This document shows positions 1 through 10,300 of a stretch of 64,000 bases of DNA, piece after piece (within the stretch, counting starts at the first letter, position 1; each line of letters starts with the position of its first letter). This DNA comes from Deuterostichococcus epilithicus. Its lineage: Eukaryota > Chlorophyta > Trebouxiophyceae > Prasiolales > Stichococcaceae. A program made the translations under genes and the position numbers. The notes under the pieces were generated by a model. The model worked only from the letters and a program-made list of their open reading frames with translations. It had not been told where the DNA came from and searched no databases. The stretch covers positions 1,798,001 through 1,862,000 of the forward strand of contig JAVTLE010000016.1 in the NCBI GenBank assembly GCA_033439295.1, read 5' to 3'.

Positions 1-453
1 GTGCGCAGCTCCAGCTCAGAGCGCCGCGCAGCCTTGTTGCGCGAGTAGTCACATTGCGGCAGCTCCTGCAACGCCCGCCACGCCGCCTCCACGTCCCCCT
101 CGTGCAGATTCTGTAGCCCTGTGTGAATGGAGGGACATGTTGTTCCAGGGTGTCGGCCTGGTTGGTGCGCTCTGGAATGTCCGCGCCGCTCCGGCTGGCG
201 CCATGCTGAGTGGCATCGTGCAGGGCTCGCGATTGTTGTGATTTGATACGTCACAGCAATGACCACTGATCGGAATATGTCGACTTGGCGAGCACGCGAC
301 CTGTGACCGACACGATCTGAAATCTGGAAATCTGATCAGTGTACCTGTCAGGAAGAGCGCCTGTGAAGACCCCGGGGCAAAGCGGGTCGACAGAGATTGC
401 TTCCTGTCACCGAGAGCAAACGCTTCGAGAGCTGCGAGCTCACGGTCGTCCAT
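1..453 (-). CDS. Partial gene running off the left edge, unknown product
   Basis: Bases 110 down to 1 form an open minus-strand exon. It begins just after a good acceptor (CTACAG) and reads NLHEGDVEAAWRALQELPQ, then a basic stretch, and continues beyond the window. The helical, Leu/Ala-rich composition looks like real coding sequence, perhaps a helical-repeat protein, but I do not recognise a family. A possible first exon starts with ATG at 453 (MDDRELAALEAFALG) with a GTGACA donor after it. The join between this and the edge exon is not in phase as it stands, so another small exon or a different start is needed. The exon at 1-110 is the better supported part; the start is a guess. Confidence 0.35.
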
Positions 454-773
454 CTCGAACTCGTGTCAGATCGGCTGAAATTATTATGATTTACAACTTC
501 TGTTAGGCACAACGCCATATACTTGGCGTTTCGTCTGTATCGCTAAACGTAGCTTCGCATCGAGGGTTTATTCCGAAGGCCACATCACGATATGACCACT
601 TGAAGAACGCGAAACGCGAAGGGGTTCCGTAGGTCCCCGGCGTGGGGAAGCTGCCCGTACGCCCTTCAGTCATCACAGTGTGGTTTCAAGATGCCGCTCA
701 ACAGTCTTTCCTCCAATGCTGTTCAGCAGCGTTCAATGTCCATGCCCGATTGTTGTCACCCGGCAGCATGGGT
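454..773. other. Intergenic spacer
   Basis: This AT-richer stretch lies between the candidate start of the left-edge gene and the stop of the gamma-glutamyltransferase gene, both on the minus strand. I see no supported coding exon. A minus-strand TGTAA lies near 489-493, a possible poly(A) signal for the transferase gene, but it is about 280 bases from the stop. Confidence 0.4.
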
Positions 774-3700
774 CTACCATCCGACGACCTGGCCGTCGGC
801 GCGGGGGTCGCTGCCGCCCCACAGCACGCCATCCTTGTGCCGCCGAATGATCTGCCCGCGCCCAAAGTGCACCCTGCTGTGGTCACACTCCGACGCGCAC
901 ACCTGCGGGTCATGCACGGCCACGAGCGGTCAGAGAGCCACAGGTTCTTGTGCCGGCGCACCGTCCTCGAACCTGCAAAGCATCAAGCGACAGAGATGGG
1001 TTCCTTTCTGGACTGGCAAGTTTTGTCTTGGGCCGCAGTTGAGAGGAAGCCACCTTGTGGCCGCGCGCCTCCAGGTCCTTGACCGCCTCATCGCTGAAGC
1101 CCTCCTCCAGTGCGACACTGCAGCCGCAACATAGCTGAATATCCAGTTGCAGATTGCGACTTGTGTGCTGCTCCAGCTGAGGGCGGCCCCTGGCACATGG
1201 ACCTCCTAAGGTGTCATACTGCTGCGGCGGCATTGTGCTCCTTGCGGTGCAGCCGCACGGCTTGCACCACTGGGTGTTATGATTGTTGGTACGAGAACAC
1301 AGGCACACGAGGTCCATCTTGGTCACCAGGCCACGCCATCGACCCGCCACGCTACAAGGCAGAACAACGTCCAACACCGCATGTGTCTGCCAGCTGCGCA
1401 CATGACGTCGTTGACGGAGGCGGGGCCGATGCAGGAGTCAACGCCGTCGAGGCGGAACCGCGGCGCATCCAGCGCCTCCTGCGGCTCCATCCCAAAGTCC
1501 ACCATGTTCGATAGCACCTGGTTTGTCAAAGGGCAGAAGTGTCAGGGTTTACGCAAAGAGGAACAACGCCTGAACACATAAGTGTCCAGTGCCTTTTGCG
1601 GCTGCATCGCAAAGTCCACCATGTTCGACAGCACTGCTCGATCAGCAGCACTGCCCGATGCGCCGCAGCACGAGAACCATGTGGGTGAGGATGGTTGTTC
1701 ATTGGCAACGCTGCCCAGGTCCTGGCTGCAAGCAGTGGCACATTGGTGGCAGCGCAGCAGCCAGATGCATAAGCAATTGGATGCAGGGAGGTGGGAGGGG
1801 GGAGGGGAGGGATGTGCCGACCTGCAGGTGCCCTTGCGGTTGCATGAACCTGCACACAGCCAGATTCACAGCCAGATCAGCTTGGATTCTGGCTGGACCG
1901 AAAGCCGAACGAACAACCACCACAGCAATCATTTACTGATGCTCACTTGCCATCAGTCTCACAGAGCATGTCAGCACTCGACCTACTGGTGCGCACCCGC
2001 CCATGACGCCGAAGACGGCATACAGGCGCTCGCTGTCGCCCTCCAGCGTCGTCGCCGCCGCAGGGATGATGGTGTGATACGGCCGCTTGTTTGGGGCCAG
2101 GCAGTTGGGGTGGTCCGGGTCCAGTATGAAGTTGGCGCCCCGATTCTGGGTGTCAACAAGTTCATGTCCGGGCTGGTGTTCAGCATTGGATCCGGCGGAA
2201 CGGATGGGGGCATTCCCCCTGTCGAGCTCGCTCTTGCTATTCGAGCTCAAACAAGCGGACAGGGCCAGTGCAGCCCTACATGTGCAGAACTGACCTGCAC
2301 AGCCCTGCATATGCGAAAATGAACAACTTGCAGCACGTGCCGCTGCTGCAATGGTGGAGGGCTACGCGGTGCACCAGGGCACTGCTCAGCGCCTGCTGCA
2401 CCTGCAGCGTGAAGCCGCAGCCATCAGGCACAATGCCGGTGCCAAAGCCCATGTAGTTGCTGTTGATGAAGGAGCAGCCGTTGCCCCAGCGATCCGCGGT
2501 GCAGAAGTACACCGTGTCGCTGCCGCTCACCGGCAGCTCCTCGCCCGGCTTGACCATCGACCCTGCCTCGATCAGCGTCACCTGCGCGTCGGCCAGTCTT
2601 GTGCCGCTCAAAGCTGCCTGGTGCACCGCGGCTGTGGCAGCAGCAGTGCTTCTGCTGCCTGACAACCTTGCTGGCAATGGGAGGGAGTCTGACAATCAGA
2701 ACCAGCACATGCTGCCCAGATTCTGCTGCGCCAGCAGCCAAGAGAGGCTGGAGGACTCACGTGGTCTACACTTGCCAGCGACATGCTGGCAGAAACAAAG
2801 GCAGGAAGAGTTGGCACTGCAGGACGCTGCCGATCTAGCAGTCGGGCAAAAAGAGACTCACGTGGTCTGCGTCAACCAACTTGTGCCGCTCCGCAGCATA
2901 CTCCTTGCTGAGCAGCCGCTCGATGGGCACCTGCGGCCAGGCGGTGTGCACTGGCACTGAAGCTCTCGATGATTGCGCCAATTTCCATGCTGCTTCGAGC
3001 CGAGCAGGCTCGAAACCAAGCGCACGCCATGCTCGGGGCCCTGTGTATTGCATCATGCAACCCGACAGGAGCTCGCGCGCAATTCCCTGTTCTTCACTTC
3101 CTGCTTCGATGCTCCACGAAACCCTCGCCTTCTGCACTGATGCTTTCCGTTACAGACAGCCACTCGCTCTCACCGGGACGACGTCGGGATCGGCATTGTA
3201 CTGCAGAGCGTCGGCGAACGCGAGGCGCATGGCGGCGACCATGCGGTGGAGGTGCGCCGCGGAGCCCCACTCGGAGTCGCCCAGCCCCTCGTCACGCTCC
3301 AGGATGCTCATCGCCATAAGCGCGGCGATGCCCTGCGCAGCGGAGGCAGGAATGATTCCCTGCGTGCACGCTGGCATTGGGAAGCTGGCACGGGAGGTGG
3401 CCGAGCCCATGATCGACCCCGCTGCACGCTGCCCAGGAGACATGTCGTCCAGAACCCCGAGGCAGCCTTGGATGCTGTCGCCCCTTGTGCACGACACACG
3501 GAAACACTCCCGAAACATCATTTCTGGGAGCAACCCTGGAAAGGTTCTCAACAAGGAACAGACCTGTGTCGGCGGCGGGACCTCGTACACGCGGTGCCCC
3601 CTGTAGGTGGTGCTGATGGGATCCACGAAGGCGGTGCGGTGCGCCGCCAGGTCGGCTGCCGTCATCACGCCCTGCCGCGCCTGCAGCGTCTCCACGATGG

Positions 3701-5212
3701 CCTCCGCCACCGGGCCAGAGTAGAAGCCTGGACATGAACAGATGAGTTTGGAGACCGAAACTACCAATACATCTGCCGGAGGGCATGTTGCCAGGGCTGC
3801 GGGAGCGAGTCGCTGTGGCCCCGAGTTTAGCGGCCGCCCCGACAACCCATGGGCTCGCCCGGCGGCTGCGCCGGCACCAGGACCGCCTCACCCCTTGGTG
3901 GTGAGGACAGCTTGCTGGCTCAGCGTGCCGGCACAGCAGCACGACAGCGAGCCAAACTCACGCAGAGCATTCATCACCAGCCGCCGCTGCGCCTACGCAA
4001 AGCCTGACGGACATGGCGCTGCACCTTTGGCGGCGCCATGTTCTGCCAAGCGGCGGAAGGTGGAGGCCAGGTCGGGATTCCGCTGCAGCTGCCCCGCCGC
4101 GGGCGCCTTGCTGTCGTGCGTCATCAGCGCCTTGGCCTGAGACAGGCAGCGTGAATCGATTTTTCGGGACTTCGGAGCACGGTTTTGTGAAATTCGTAAA
4201 AACACAACAAGCTCTCGAGGCAGCTTTCATCAATTTGTGCTACATGAGCTCTGGCGCAGGACGCACTACGCTGTGTGTCGATGCACGTCCATGTCAATAG
4301 AGCTTACCCCGGGCCCGCCGGCCTTGGTGAGCTGGCTAAAGCAGCCTTGCCACTGGTGCGCCGTCACCGGGCTCACTGGAAAGCCGTCCTCGGCCAGCTC
4401 AATTGCCGGCTCCAGCACCTATGTCGAGTCCGAGCATTCAGAAGGCTGCGGCCCCACTCGCTGCTCAAGCTGCTCAAACAATTCCCGAAGCCAGCACTGC
4501 AGATGCCTCAACAAGCCGAGCATGACGGCTCCCGGTGTGTGTGAGCTCACCTGCAACAGCGGCAGTGTGCCCCACTGCTTGACGGCGTCCTCCCACGCGG
4601 CAGCCGCGCCGGGGACCGTCACTGTGACTGCGTGAAAGGGCGGCAGCGCCGACCCCCGAATGCCCAGTGCCCGCACGGAGTCCATTGTCAGGCCGCTGGG
4701 CGAGCGCCCATTCCCCATTAGGCACCGCATCTTGGCGGCCTTCGCATCCCAGAACAGCGCAAAAGCGTCTCCACCAATGCCTGGAGAAGGGCGCGGGGAT
4801 GCTTCAGCCGTCTGCAACCTCAAGGATACACGTGGGACCGCACTGACAGTGCACGAGCTCCGCATACCCACCTGTGGAGCAGGGCTCTGTGACATTGAGA
4901 GCTGCCGCCACCGCGACCGCGGCGTCCGCGGCGTTGCCGCCCTGCTGCAGTATGCGCATGCCTGCCTGCGCATGCGCCTCAAAATGCTTGTACAAATCAC
5001 GAACATTCAGCCTACCATCTGAAACAATGTCAGGTTCATGGTCTGTCTTAGCATGCTGCCAGCGGTGCGGCCTGACCTACCTCAGCTGCCAGGGGTTGTG
5101 AGCAGGCCACCATGCCGCGCTTGCCCAGTACCGGCGACCGCCGCGAGATGAAGGGCAGTGACGGGGACGGGCCGCTGTCCTCACCACCAGGATTGATGAC
5201 GTTCGGCGCCAT
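774..5212 (-). CDS. Gamma-glutamyltransferase, bacterial-type family, multi-exon
   Basis: A gamma-glutamyltranspeptidase-family enzyme, which transfers or hydrolyses gamma-glutamyl groups from glutathione-like substrates. The start at 5212 gives [10 protein letters not shown], then [20 protein letters not shown], the usual N-terminus of the family. Exons 5212-5081, 4965-4872, 4780-4551 and 4418-4308 join in frame through [20 protein letters not shown] and [15 protein letters not shown]. Later exons carry [29 protein letters not shown], a segment with the nucleophile-region Thr (SGSDTVYFC), [56 protein letters not shown] and finally [14 protein letters not shown] to a TAG at 774-776. The conserved SNYMGFGTG and ALDAPRF blocks match YwrD-like bacterial enzymes better than animal GGT1. 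No clear signal peptide is visible, so the location is unknown. Two introns contain decayed copies of neighbouring exon edges. Confidence 0.9.
1575..1650 (-). repeat. Decayed duplicate of a GGT exon start, in the intron
   Basis: This intronic segment matches the exon that starts at 1517 on the minus strand. About 39 of 45 aligned bases are identical. It still reads [17 protein letters not shown] after an AG acceptor, against [17 protein letters not shown] in the real exon. One base is missing at the acceptor junction, so splicing into it would change phase. Confidence 0.8.
2745..2775 (-). repeat. Duplicate of a GGT exon end with its splice donor
   Basis: On the minus strand the end of the exon near 2857-2875 reads GCAGACCACGTGAGTC, crossing the donor. 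About 110 bases further into the intron the sequence GTAGACCACGTGAGTC recurs at 2745-2775, including the intact GTGAGT donor. The match is short but covers the same exon/intron boundary. Confidence 0.55.
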
Positions 5213-5692
5213 GGCGGTGACGCGCGCTCGGTTACTGCGCTGTGGAAAGACCTGGATGCTTTCACGTGCGTGAACTGAGTCGACACCAGCAACGGTTCTG
5301 AAGATGTGTGGATCAGCAAACCTTCGCGACGTGAGTCGCGTGCCCGATGACAGCGATAGCATGCGGTTGCACACAGTTGGAAAGGTAGATCTGCCAAAGG
5401 TCAAAGGGCACGATCACGCGTGAAACGACACGGCTCAGTGAGAGAGCCGAAACTGCATCGAGTGTTGAACATGGAAATGTGTTGCGGTCGTGAACGAGGT
5501 TTTTGCATGCAGGCACGTGTTGTCTAGCTGGATTACATCACTGTCTGACAGCGTCTGGACAGTAAGTTTGATAGTCCCAGCGGTCCCTGATATGGTCGGT
5601 CACGCTGACGTGGGCTGCAAAATCGGTGTCTTGCAACCTCGCTCACAATAGCCGATATTCAAACAACTAGGTCGACGCAAGTATTTCGCAGT
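5213..5692. promoter_or_regulatory. Divergent intergenic region
   Basis: This spacer separates the minus-strand start of the gamma-glutamyltransferase gene from the small plus-strand gene that follows. It should hold both promoters. I cannot point to a specific element in it and see no supported exon. Confidence 0.35.
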
Positions 5693-6611
5693 ATGTCGTT
5701 GGCTGTGGCGATGCAGCGCGTCGCACTTGCGGTAAAATCTCAGAGGCAGGCACCCAACCAGCACAATACCAACGCGACAGCGCCGGTAAGCCAACGTCAA
5801 CGCCATATAACACCACCAGGATTCTTTCCCAGCATTATTGTCCGGCGTATCGCTACAGAGTGTGCTGCGAATCTCGTGCTCGTGTGGCAACAAGCCGAAG
5901 CCTTCTACATGTCGTGCAGGTGCCGATCGTGGTGGAGGACCGCCAGTCTCGAAGGAAATTTCTTTTGTTACGACTGTGTGCATGCTACACCTCGAACCAG
6001 CATATTGGACGCTGTGTTGAGTGCTCAATGTGTTGCGCAGCGGCAGCATGGTTACTGGCTTGCCCATCTGCTGCAGGCAACTTCTGGGATTTGGCTTCGC
6101 AGCCGCAGCAGCACTGGCGGCTGCTCCTGCTGCCATGGCTGCTGAGGGCGCAGGTGCTGGTCTGCCATTCTGAGATGCGCTGCCGTGTGGTCATTTTGAC
6201 GTCAGTGCTTTGTGCAGATGCTCGATGCCAGCAACAAGCAATAGACGCGGGTGTTCTGAGTACCTAAAACTGCCGTGCAGGCAACACGCGCAGCATCCGC
6301 TTTTCCGGCGGCATTAAGCAGGCAGAGCAGAAGTGAGGGCGCAGCTCTGTCTGCTGTGCAATGTCATTATGAAATCGAAATATGCAATCGGAATTCTGAG
6401 CGTAAAGGTGTGTGTCCTTCCAGGCGGGCTGCTCGTGAGGCGGAGATGAAGGTAAGAACTCTCTGCCGCGGACAGGCAATCACAACCACAATCAGGCGCT
6501 TTTAAATTAAACGGATGCAGACCATTGGCCCCATGTTGTCTCTAGATTCAAGTCTGCTGGGTTGCTCTTCTGCAGGAGAAGATCCAGGCGCTGAGGGAGC
6601 AGGCCAAGTGA
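5693..6611 (+). CDS. Very small protein with a hydrophobic export-type signal, unknown
   Basis: Four well-joined exons give a tiny protein. The first certain part (open from 6021, ending 6153) reads CCRQLLGFGFAAAAALAAAP followed by AAMAAEGAG, a hydrophobic stretch with an AxA-type cleavage site resembling a thylakoid-lumen transfer signal. Exons 6281-6332, 6424-6451 and 6576-6611 then read NTRSIRFSGGIKQAEQKRA and, separately, REAEMKEKIQALREQAK before TGA. Phases close exactly across all three introns. The mature product would be about 41 residues, mostly charged helix. The start is unresolved: the first in-frame ATG is 6051, but a plastid or mitochondrial leader exon upstream is likely, for example MSLAVAMQRVALA at 5693. 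I do not recognise the family. The SIRFSGG and charged-helix pattern faintly recalls mitochondrial ATPase inhibitor IF1. Confidence 0.6.
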
Positions 6612-7353
6612 CTTTGCTCCGGGGTTGAGGGGTTGCAAGAGGAGAGAGGGCGAGGGTCGAGTGACTTCTGCAGCATTTCGATGGCAACAGGAGCCAGCAA
6701 GCGACTTGATGACGTTGCTGACTCAAGCTGCCATGCAATTTTGCACGACCTGTCGAGGCATTTCCGTGCTCAGAACAATGTCTCGGCATTCTGTGATCAT
6801 GACACTGCTGCTTTCGACAAAGGCACCATTAATGATTTGGGTTGTGGGTCGGCTTATTGTTTTGTGCTGTAGAGAATGTATAACACATACCACCAAATTT
6901 TGATAATCAGACACAAGTAGACGGTCACCAATAAACCCTGCGGCTGCCCGCCGCATATGTTTGCAGGCACCGCCGCCGCCACGTTGCAAGGCCTGAGAAG
7001 CGCCTGGCATCATACGCAGGAAGATGCGTGGCCATTGGGGGCAAGAAGGGCACCGAAGCAATCTGTGTGTCCTACCTGGCGGAGTCCGCACAGCATTTCA
7101 GCGGCGGCCACGCTGGGAATCCAGCAACACATGCATCGGGACTGGGCGCGCACCTCAGCTCGGCACCAGCTCAGCTCAAATTCGACATGTGGAGAGCAGA
7201 CACAACATGATACACCACACCTGCATGCCCAGCACAGTCTGAGACTGGCGCTCGAGCCGTGAGTGAGTTGGAGGCAAAACCGACTCTCGACGACTGACAA
7301 GCCCTTTGGGAGCACGGCGTGGCAGACGCATGCGCGACTGATCGGGCCGCTGC
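6612..7353. other. Intergenic / 3' UTR and promoter region
   Basis: No reading frame here is supported by family similarity or by paired splice sites. It should include the 3' UTR of the small gene ending at 6611 and the promoter of the chromatin gene starting at 7354. The left half is noticeably less GC-rich than the coding regions. Confidence 0.4.
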
Positions 7354-10300
7354 CATGCCGAAACGGCCGGCGGCTGGATCCGCGCCAAAGGCTTCCAAGA
7401 AGGCTCGAGCTCCGACGCAGGTGAGTTACTGACACAAAATCACAACCTGGATCAAACCAGCTCACACTCTCGCGCATTAGGCAGTCGCCCGTGAATAGCG
7501 TTGTGAGCCAGGACACGTGATTCAAGATGCTGCCGATGACACCGCCAGATCGCGTGCATACACCTGAAGCTTGTCGAGGCGGAGAGGGCATTGGACAAGT
7601 GCGATGGAATAAACCCGTTGCTGGCGCGCCTGCTGGAGATAGCCCGCACGCAGCGTAGTGACGCTGCTGGTTATGTTTGAAGCTTGCACTGCGACGGCGG
7701 TCGGCGGCGCGCTCTGCTGCAGGACCCAGCACGTTGCCTGGGACAGTGCAAAGCCGAGACGCACGTGCGTGCGAGCTCTGCCGCTGCGGTCTGCGGCATC
7801 GCAGCAGCTCTGTCGATGTAGCTGCGGCTTCTGAAGCGTCCTGATTGCGACGAATCCACTCCTGGCGCGCCTGCGCGTCACACTCGACAGTCCCACGATG
7901 ACGGATGCTGCACCATCAGTGACGACTTGTCAGACATCATCGGACGGGCGCGTCGCGCTGATCGAGCGGCGTCGCGCGCCACAGCTGGACGTAACCTGCC
8001 CTTAGGACCGCCATGCAGCCTATCAGCCTTGACTCTGGGGGTTCGGCAAGTGGTTGTGCCGGGGCGGCAAGCAGCACAGGTGGTGCTGGTTGGCATTCGG
8101 TGGCGAAAGTGGCACACAACTCCAATGGACACTGCTGCGAAATAATATCAAGAAAGAGAAAACATATCTCTTCGCGCAGGGTGTCATGCTATGATTCGCA
8201 GTGTGCATCTAGCACATGCTTCACATGTTGTCGATGGCATGGACGCAAATGTTATACCATCAATCAGACCCGATCCTCGCGCTCGCTGAGGCTCACTGAA
8301 ACCGAATGTTGTGCCTCCGTTTATGCAATGACATGACATGGCACCACTGTGCAGCATGGCAGTTCACTCTGAAACCTCTGAGCTTCCAAATACCCCTCGT
8401 ACTGTCAGTGACACCATCCATCCATTGCCACAGGACCGCCATGCGGCGGAGCGCTCGGTCGCGGCGGTGTACAACCGCCCGGCGCCCGGCGATGGCGCGC
8501 TGCCGCTGCGCCTGCTGCACAACTTTTATCTGTATGTGCAAGACCCGGCGACCGGCATGGAGCGGGCGGCGGGGCTGGAGGAGCTGCATGGCGGTGGGTT
8601 CTTGATATTCGATACTAGATGTTGTTTGAGCAACTGTGGCATCCGATCTAGAGGCACGAGCAAGTGTCACGATGCCGCTCTTTCTGGCGGTGCTCAGTTC
8701 CACCGTTGCCGTGCTGGGCTGTCGTCACATGCACCCTGGTAACCAGTCGCTGCCGTGCTGCTGCCGCTCCTCAGGCAAGGTGGGAGCCCTGCCGCTGCGC
8801 GCCCGCGGCACGCTGCTGGAGCACCGCGCGCCGGCGCCGGCGGGCGGCGACGCCTGGGGCTGCGGCGGGGGTGGCGGCGGCAACACTGGAGGCAAGGGCC
8901 GCATCCACCTGGCGAATGTGCGCGACTGGGTGGTAGACCACACGCAGCCAGCACCAGCCATCTGGTTGATCACAGCCACCGCCTGGTACAGGTCAGTGCG
9001 TGCTTTGCACCATGACTTCGCATTGACATTTCAGCTGTGCGTGTCCTGGCCGGGTGTTGTAAACATGCCTGTGCTGGCGTTAGTGCTTGCACTACATGTG
9101 CGGGTGCATTCCGCCTGGACACTGCCTTTGCAGCACCATCGCTCAGCTCTAAATGCTGCAAGTTGAATACATTTGCTCTCAACGCAGGCTGATAGGGCCG
9201 GCTTTTGACTACATACCCGCCTTTCAGCCAGCGCTGCTGCGGCTGCGGCTGGCCGTCGCTGGCGGCACGCTGCTCACCCGCGATGCGCGCGCCTCCTTCC
9301 AGCAGGCGGCGCCGCAGCTGCTGTCCCTAGCCAATGCCGCCGGCACGCCTGCCGGGCCCGCCGGCGGCGCCCGGCAGCAGCCGCAGCACGCCTACGGCCA
9401 GAACGTGTTTGGCGACGAGCAGGCGTTTGGCGGGATTGCCTCCTTCGGCCATGTGCAGCACGCGTTTAGCCACGGGCCGGCGTTCGGCCACAAGCACACC
9501 TTTGGCCAGCACTCATTCGGGCAAGCTTTTGGGCATGCGCATCACGGGCCCGGCGGCGGAACAAACGAGGAGGAGGAGGCGGCGGATGAGGTGGACGCAT
9601 ACCTGGCCGCCGGCGCGTACGTGGTGGCCAATCCTGCGGACCTGCAGCAGCTGGCGGGCTTTCTGCTGCCGCAGCTGGCGCCATTCGCTGGCCGGCACGT
9701 CCTCACGGTGAGCAGCACAAGTCCTGGAACCTGCAGCTCGCATGTGTGTGCGATTGCAAGCTGAACAACTCGTAGCATTGATATGTTCAGCATCGGCACG
9801 ACTTGCCTGCGTGCAACATTGAAGCGCTGACGGGAACTGAGGGCAATGACTGGAAGCCAGGGCGTTTCGTGCTGCTGCAAGTGGACTCGCGCGCTTTGTG
9901 CTGCTGCAGGGTGGTTTCACGCAGCAACTCGGCGCCCTGGCTGGCATCTCCCCAAGCAGCGTCATGTCCTCAGGTGCTTCTGAACCTTGCTCCCTTTCTG
10001 TGCCGAAAACAAGTGTGCCAGAAGTTGTCCAGTGCGCACTCTGCACCGACCAGCTGGCGCCAACATGTCAGCGTCGTGGTGGCCTGCAGTCCCCTCAAAA
10101 ACTGCTCGACACGTTGTCACACTGCGCAATGATGGCCGTGTGCTTGAAGTTTCATTATCCTCCTGTCCTCATGCAAGCTGCTGCGCCTGCAGTTCGGAAA
10201 CTGCAGTCTGTGGAGACAGGCGCGCCGCCGGCAGACTCGCGGGGCCGGCCACAGCCACAGACCGGCTTTTCAGCGCCACCCGACCTGCTGCCTGGCGTGC

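Noticed and set aside
6613-7350. Several open frames of 60-120 codons on both strands in the spacer before the DDT/WHIM gene
   Set aside because: No family similarity, no paired splice sites and overlapping frames of equal quality; they look like chance open frames in GC-rich DNA.
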